This document shows, piece by piece, positions 60,303-64,000 of a DNA stretch of 64,000 nt (its first letter is position 1; each line of letters begins with the position of its first letter). The notes beneath the pieces were generated by a model. It ran no database searches and was not told where the DNA came from. It was given only the letters and a program-made list of their open reading frames with translations. The position numbers and the translations under genes are program-made. Source of the DNA: Hamadaea flava (GTDB taxonomy: Bacteria > Actinomycetota > Actinomycetes > Mycobacteriales > Micromonosporaceae); contig NZ_JAMZDZ010000001.1 in the NCBI RefSeq assembly GCF_024172085.1, positions 1,798,001-1,862,000 on the forward strand. Direction: 5' to 3'.

Positions 60303-60805
60303 CCCAGACCAGCACTGTTGTGGTGCGGCGGATGACCGTCGCGGATGCCGTGGCCGTGCTGCGGATATACCAGGAAGGCCTCGACGCTGGTCTAGCCAGC
60401 TTCGAAACCCAGGCTCCGGCATGGGAGGCGTTCGACGCGGGCAAACTACCCGGACATCGGCACGTCGCCGAGCTGGACGGGCAGGTCGTCGGCTGGGTCG
60501 CGGTTTCGGCGGTGTCGGCCCGGCCGGTGTACTCCGGGGTTGTCGAACATTCCGTCTACGTCAGCACCGCCGCGCACGGCCGTGGCGCTGGCACGGCCCT
60601 ACTCCATGCGTTGTTCGCGTCGACCGAGGCGGCGGGGATCTGGACGATCCAGTCCGGGATCTTCCCGGACAACGAGCCGAGCCTGCGCCTGCACCACAAG
60701 GCCGGGTTCCGGGTGATCGGCACCCGGGAGAAAGTCGGCCGCCACCCCAGAGACGGCTGGCGGGACGTGCTGCTGATCGAACGCCGCAGCCCCAACATCC
60801 ACTAG
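60299..60805 (+). CDS. GNAT N-acetyltransferase, ArsN/phosphinothricin acetyltransferase-like
   Basis: A 168-residue GNAT enzyme. RPVYSGVVEHSVYVSTAAHGRGAGTALLHAL includes the acetyl-CoA loop (GRGAGT), and SGIFPDNEPSLRLHHKAGFRVIGTREKVGRHP is characteristic of phosphinothricin acetyltransferases and their ArsN1 relatives, which acetylate the arsenical antibiotic arsinothricin. It sits directly after arsR, as arsN often does. Arsinothricin as substrate is inference from family and context. Confidence 0.92.
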   Translation: MTQTSTVVVRRMTVADAVAVLRIYQEGLDAGLASFETQAPAWEAFDAGKLPGHRHVAELDGQVVGWVAVSAVSARPVYSGVVEHSVYVSTAAHGRGAGTALLHALFASTEAAGIWTIQSGIFPDNEPSLRLHHKAGFRVIGTREKVGRHPRDGWRDVLLIERRSPNIH

Positions 60806-60900
60806 CCGCATGTACGCGCTGCGCCGCACACCGCACACCACTCAGAAGCGAGGGCAACCACCACGTCAGGCTGATTTGACAGATAACTAATTAGCTGACA

Positions 60901-60935
60901 CTCTAAACAGAGCTGGTTCGAAGAATCTCTAAACA
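60901..60935. repeat. CTCTAAACA direct repeats before the flavoprotein gene
   Basis: CTCTAAACA at 60901-60909 and 60927-60935, a 26-bp period, downstream of TTGACA (60876) and an AT-rich CTAATTAG palindrome. It is a candidate regulator-binding region for the flavoprotein-MFS operon. Confidence 0.45.
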
Positions 60936-60968
60936 ACTCGGCCGCGTCGCCGGACAGGAGATACGCCC

Positions 60969-62363
60969 ATGAACACCACCCCGCAGCATCCGGTCGCGGT
61001 GATCGGCGCTGGACCGATCGGCCTGGCCGCCGCCGCCCAGCTCGCTACCCGCGGCCTGGACTTCGTCGTCCTGGAAGCCGGCGACACCGTCGCCGCGTCG
61101 ATCGCCGAATGGGCGCACGTGCGGCTGTTCTCCCCATGGCGGTTCGACACCGATCCCGCCGCCCGCGCTCTCCTCGAGCAGACGGGCTGGACCGCGCCGG
61201 ACCCGGAGACGCTGCCCACCGGCGGCGACCTGATCTCCGACTATCTCGCTCCCCTCGCCGCGCATCCAGCGATCGCCCCGCACGTGCGGTTCGGTGCGGC
61301 GGTGACCGCGATCGCCCGGCAGGGCTTCGACAAGGTACGCACCACCGGCCGCGACGCTTCTCCGTACCTGATCCGCCTGGCCGACGGCACCGAACTGCTC
61401 GCCTCCGCCGTGATCGACGCCTCCGGCACCTGGCGCACCCCGAACCCCCTCGGCGGTAACGGCATCTCCGCCCACGGTGAATCCGTCGCGTACGCCGACG
61501 GACGGATCCACAACGGGATGCCCGACGTTCACGGCAGGCTGCGTACGCAGTTCGCGGGCAAGACGATTTCGGTCGTCGGCGCGGGACACTCCGCCACCGG
61601 CACCCTCCTCGCACTGGCCGAGCTGGCCGACACCGAGCCCGGCACCGCCGTGCACTGGCTGCTGCGGTCCCCCAGCCCCGACCGCGCCTATGGCGGCGGC
61701 GCAGCGGACGCGCTACCCGCCCGGGGAGCGATCGGCACCGGCGTACACGCCCTCGTCGACGCCGGAAAGATCACCGTCCACACCGGATTCCTCGTCGCCG
61801 AGGTCACCGACCAAGGCCTGGTGTCCGCCGACGGGCGCAAGGTCGACGCTCAGGTGATCGTCAACTCCACCGGCGCCCGCCCCGACCACACCCCGGCGAG
61901 CGAACTGCGCCTGGACCTGGACCCGATCCTCGGCTCCACGCGTACGCTCGCCCCGTTGATCGACCCCAACCAGCACTCCTGCGGCACCGTCCCACCCCAT
62001 GGCGTCGACGAACTGACCCACCCGGAGAAGGACTTCTACGTCATCGGGGCCAAGTCCTACGGCCGCGCCCCCACGTTCCTCCTCGCCACCGGCTACGAGC
62101 AGGCCCGCTCGGTCGTCGCCGCCCTGGCCGGAGACTGGGACGCCGCCCGCGACGTCAAGCTCGAACTGCCCGAGACCGGCGTCTGCAGCTCCAGCAACGC
62201 CTTCGACAGCGACCAGGAGGACGGCGGGAGCTGCTGCGGCAGCGCTCCCGTCGCGACCGTGGAGGTCAAGCGCGGCCTGGCGACCGGTGTCACCGGCGGC
62301 CTGCTGACCCTGCCCCTGGTCGAAGTGGGCGCCAAGGCTTCCGGCGGGTCGTGCTGCGGCTGA
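60969..62363 (+). CDS. FAD/NAD(P)-binding flavoprotein with Cys-Cys-Gly tail (ArsO-like)
   Basis: A 464-residue flavin monooxygenase-like protein: VIGAGPIGLAAAAQLA (FAD), EWAHVRLFSPWRFD, IDASGTWRTPNPLGGNG and a second nucleotide motif VVGAGHSATGTLLAL. The last 50 residues are a flexible tail with two Cys pairs, GGSCCGS and terminal GGSCCG, the same motif as in the small peptide encoded upstream. Flavoproteins of this type occur in arsenic operons (ArsO), and the tail could bind arsenite or redox-couple with the peptide. AGGAG precedes the ATG. The reaction is unknown. Confidence 0.88.
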   Translation: MNTTPQHPVAVIGAGPIGLAAAAQLATRGLDFVVLEAGDTVAASIAEWAHVRLFSPWRFDTDPAARALLEQTGWTAPDPETLPTGGDLISDYLAPLAAHPAIAPHVRFGAAVTAIARQGFDKVRTTGRDASPYLIRLADGTELLASAVIDASGTWRTPNPLGGNGISAHGESVAYADGRIHNGMPDVHGRLRTQFAGKTISVVGAGHSATGTLLALAELADTEPGTAVHWLLRSPSPDRAYGGGAADALPARGAIGTGVHALVDAGKITVHTGFLVAEVTDQGLVSADGRKVDAQVIVNSTGARPDHTPASELRLDLDPILGSTRTLAPLIDPNQHSCGTVPPHGVDELTHPEKDFYVIGAKSYGRAPTFLLATGYEQARSVVAALAGDWDAARDVKLELPETGVCSSSNAFDSDQEDGGSCCGSAPVATVEVKRGLATGVTGGLLTLPLVEVGAKASGGSCCG

Positions 62364-62364
62364 C

Positions 62365-63588
62365 ATGAGCACCACCCTCACCCCGGCCACCACCCGCACG
62401 GGTGGTGGCCGGGCCCGTCCCCGGCGTCTGGTCGCGGTGTTCGCGGTGACCCAGACCATCGGCTACGGCGTGCTCTACTACACGTTCTCCGTCCTGCTCG
62501 CACCGATCGCGGCCGATCTGCACAGCACCGCCGCCCACGTCACCATCGCGTTGACCGTCTCGGTGCTGGCCGCTGCGGGCGCGGCGATCCCGGTCGGCCG
62601 ATGGCTGGACCGCCACGGCGGACGCGCGCTGATGACCGCCGGCTCCCTGCTCGGCGTACTCGCGGTCGCCGCCTGGTCCCAGGTCCGCACCCTCACCCAG
62701 TTGTACGCGGTGTTCGCCGCGATCGGTCTGGCGAGCGCGATGAGTCTCTACGACGCCGCGTTCAGCGTCCTGATCGCCGTCACCGACCCCGCACACCGCG
62801 ACGGATCGTTGCTCGCGGTCACCGTCGTGGCCGGATTCGCCAGCAGCATCTTCTTCCCCCTCACCGCCGCGCTCACCGAGGCGCTCGGCTGGCGTACCGC
62901 CCTGCTTGCGCTCGCCGGGCTGCTCGCCGCCACCGCGGTGCCCGCGCACCTGGCCGCTGTCCCGAGCCGTAGCGTTCACGCCGCCCGAGCCCGCAATCGT
63001 CACGGGCGAAGCGCCCGCGAAGCGTTCCGCGACAACGGTTTCTGGCTCCTCGCGGCTGCGTTCGTCCTGCACACCGCCGCAGTGTCCAGCGTGAGCGTGC
63101 TCCTGGTCATCTACCTGCGCCAAGCCGGGCATCCGGCGACCGTCGCGGCCAGTCTCGCCGGGCTGCTCGGCGTCCTTTCCGTCACCGGACGGCTCACCAC
63201 CACCGCCTTGGCCCGGCGGCACGGCATGACCACTGTCACCGCGGCGATCTTCACCGTCCAAGCCTTCGGCGCCGCGGCACTGCCCTACCTCGGCCCGAGC
63301 CTCGCCGGAGCCGCCGCCTGTGTCATCGCGTTCGGTATCGGCTTCGGCGTCGCCACCATCGCACGGCCGGCGATCGTCGCCCACCGCTACGGCACAGCCC
63401 GCTACGCCACCATCGCCGCCAGCCTCACCCTGCCCACCACCCTCGCCAAAGCCGGCGCACCCCTGACCGCAGCCCTGCTCACCCCCGCCCGAGCCCTGCC
63501 CCTGGCCGGGTTGTTCTGCCTCATCTCGGCTGCACTGTTGTACGCGGCAGGACGACGGCCACCAGGATCCACTCACACAAAGCAGTAG
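62365..63588 (+). CDS. MFS transporter of the arsenic-type cluster
   Basis: A 407-residue twelve-span major facilitator. VTQTIGYGVLYYTFSVLLAPIAADL opens the first span, GRWLDRHGGRALM is the loop 2-3 motif, and a short Arg-rich cytosolic loop joins the halves. It starts 1 nt after the flavoprotein stop, so it is certainly co-translated. It probably exports the product of the cluster or an organoarsenical; substrate is inference. Confidence 0.93.
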   Translation: MSTTLTPATTRTGGGRARPRRLVAVFAVTQTIGYGVLYYTFSVLLAPIAADLHSTAAHVTIALTVSVLAAAGAAIPVGRWLDRHGGRALMTAGSLLGVLAVAAWSQVRTLTQLYAVFAAIGLASAMSLYDAAFSVLIAVTDPAHRDGSLLAVTVVAGFASSIFFPLTAALTEALGWRTALLALAGLLAATAVPAHLAAVPSRSVHAARARNRHGRSAREAFRDNGFWLLAAAFVLHTAAVSSVSVLLVIYLRQAGHPATVAASLAGLLGVLSVTGRLTTTALARRHGMTTVTAAIFTVQAFGAAALPYLGPSLAGAAACVIAFGIGFGVATIARPAIVAHRYGTARYATIAASLTLPTTLAKAGAPLTAALLTPARALPLAGLFCLISAALLYAAGRRPPGSTHTKQ

Positions 63589-63612
63589 CGATACTATATG
63601 TAGCGTTGCTAC
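63585..63612. promoter_or_regulatory. AT-rich palindromic operator before the last gene
   Basis: GTAGCGTTGCTAC (63600-63612) is a perfect palindrome and GTAGCG also occurs at 63585-63590; between them ATACTATATGTAG resembles BlaI/MecI-type operators (TAC...TGTAG). The regulator is not in the window. Confidence 0.5.
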
Positions 63613-63635
63613 TGTTATTGGTGGAGGTGATGCTC

Positions 63636-64000
63636 ATGCTCGCCGACGACGTTCTCGGGGTGACGATCCCCGACGCCGGACCGGTCTTCGCCACCGCCCT
63701 GGCAATCCACATCGGTGCCGGGCTGACCTGCGTGATCACCGGCGCGCTCGCCGCGACCGCCCGCAAACGCCCCGGCCGCCATCCCGCCGCAGGCCGGGTC
63801 TACCTATGGGGGTTGGCCGTGGTGTTCGCGACCGCGACCGTGTTGTCCGTGAAACGCTGGCGGCAGGACGCCCACCTGTTCGCGATCGGGCTGGTCGCGT
63901 TCACCTTGGGCCTGTTCGGCTGGCAGATGCGCCGCCGCCGGCCCGCAGGCTGGCCACGGTGGCATGCGATCGGCATGGGCGGCTCCTACATCGCCCTGCT
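63636..64000 (+). CDS. membrane protein, DUF2306-like (3' truncated by window edge)
   Basis: The first 121 residues show three or more hydrophobic spans (ATALAIHIGAGLTCVITGALA, YLWGLAVVFATATVLSV, LFAIGLVAFTLGLFGW) separated by Arg-rich loops with a His in span 1 and HAIGMGG at the edge, as in DUF2306-like actinomycete membrane proteins. GGAGG lies 6 nt before ATG 63636; ATG 63630 is too close to it. A BlaI-like operator precedes it. Confidence 0.8.
   Translation, partial: MLADDVLGVTIPDAGPVFATALAIHIGAGLTCVITGALAATARKRPGRHPAAGRVYLWGLAVVFATATVLSVKRWRQDAHLFAIGLVAFTLGLFGWQMRRRRPAGWPRWHAIGMGGSYIAL

Noticed and set aside
1-64000. CRISPR array, tRNA or rRNA genes, prophage or conjugative modules
   Set aside because: I saw no regularly spaced repeats, no tRNA-like cloverleaf or rRNA sequence, and no phage structural or transfer genes.

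Overview
The window is about 70% GC or higher, codes densely on both strands and uses many GTG starts. It carries actinomycete hallmarks: several ECF sigma factors, large LuxR-type ATPase regulators, a GPGG-motif small membrane protein and an actinobacterial-type MerR/ArsR metal region. Frequent GTAC-containing codon junctions suggest a Micromonosporales-type soil actinomycete. That assignment is inference; no rRNA or tRNA gene is present to confirm it.

Layout. 1-6 kb: end of an SDR gene, two tiny membrane proteins, then a tightly coupled operon of a molybdopterin (nitrate-reductase-like) enzyme, a helical ferritin-like protein and a CYP152-type peroxygenase P450, facing a hemerythrin gene. 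6-14 kb: STAS protein, ZU5-like secreted protein, ion channel, lipoprotein, two-component system, S41 peptidase. 14-18 kb: a translationally coupled pair of large proteins of unknown family, the least explained coding region here. 18-23 kb: EAL-DICT protein, DoxX, a GT2 glycosyltransferase beside a small Cys/Tyr-rich exported protein, and a second small exported protein.

22.5-40 kb is a stress-regulation island: three ECF sigma-like proteins, two LuxR-ATPases, a PP2C phosphatase, several SDRs and alpha/beta hydrolases, and a ferritin-like/CDGSH iron-sulfur protein. Five promoter-like sites of the form TGTCAC(A/G)-N16-(GG/CA)TC, four of them in two divergent pairs, match the known ECF41 promoter form. 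The ECF41 parts look split: one protein keeps region 2 plus the SnoaL regulatory domain but has no region 4, while two others keep regions 2 and 4 and have lost the SnoaL domain. A different shared promoter-like sequence precedes the operon holding one of these sigma factors and a separate SDR gene.

40-56 kb is mixed accessory DNA: a PLC-like secreted protein, a decayed carbohydrate-binding-module gene, a polytopic membrane protein, a beta-lactamase-fold hydrolase, a TetR fragment, LysR regulators, an AlkZ-like protein, an IS5-type transposase remnant and an MFS efflux gene. 56-64 kb is a metal/metalloid region. A MerR operon with a classical 19-bp-spacer promoter is followed by an arsenic-type cluster: two small Cys-rich proteins (one too short for usual ORF cutoffs), an M28-like protein, ArsR, an ArsN-like acetyltransferase, a flavoprotein ending in Cys-Cys-Gly motifs, an MFS transporter and a partial membrane protein. 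The Cys-Cys-Gly peptide, its coupled M28-like partner with an altered metal ligand, and the Cys-Cys-Gly-tagged flavoprotein form the best candidate for an undescribed system, together with the split ECF41 regulon and the 14-18 kb pair.
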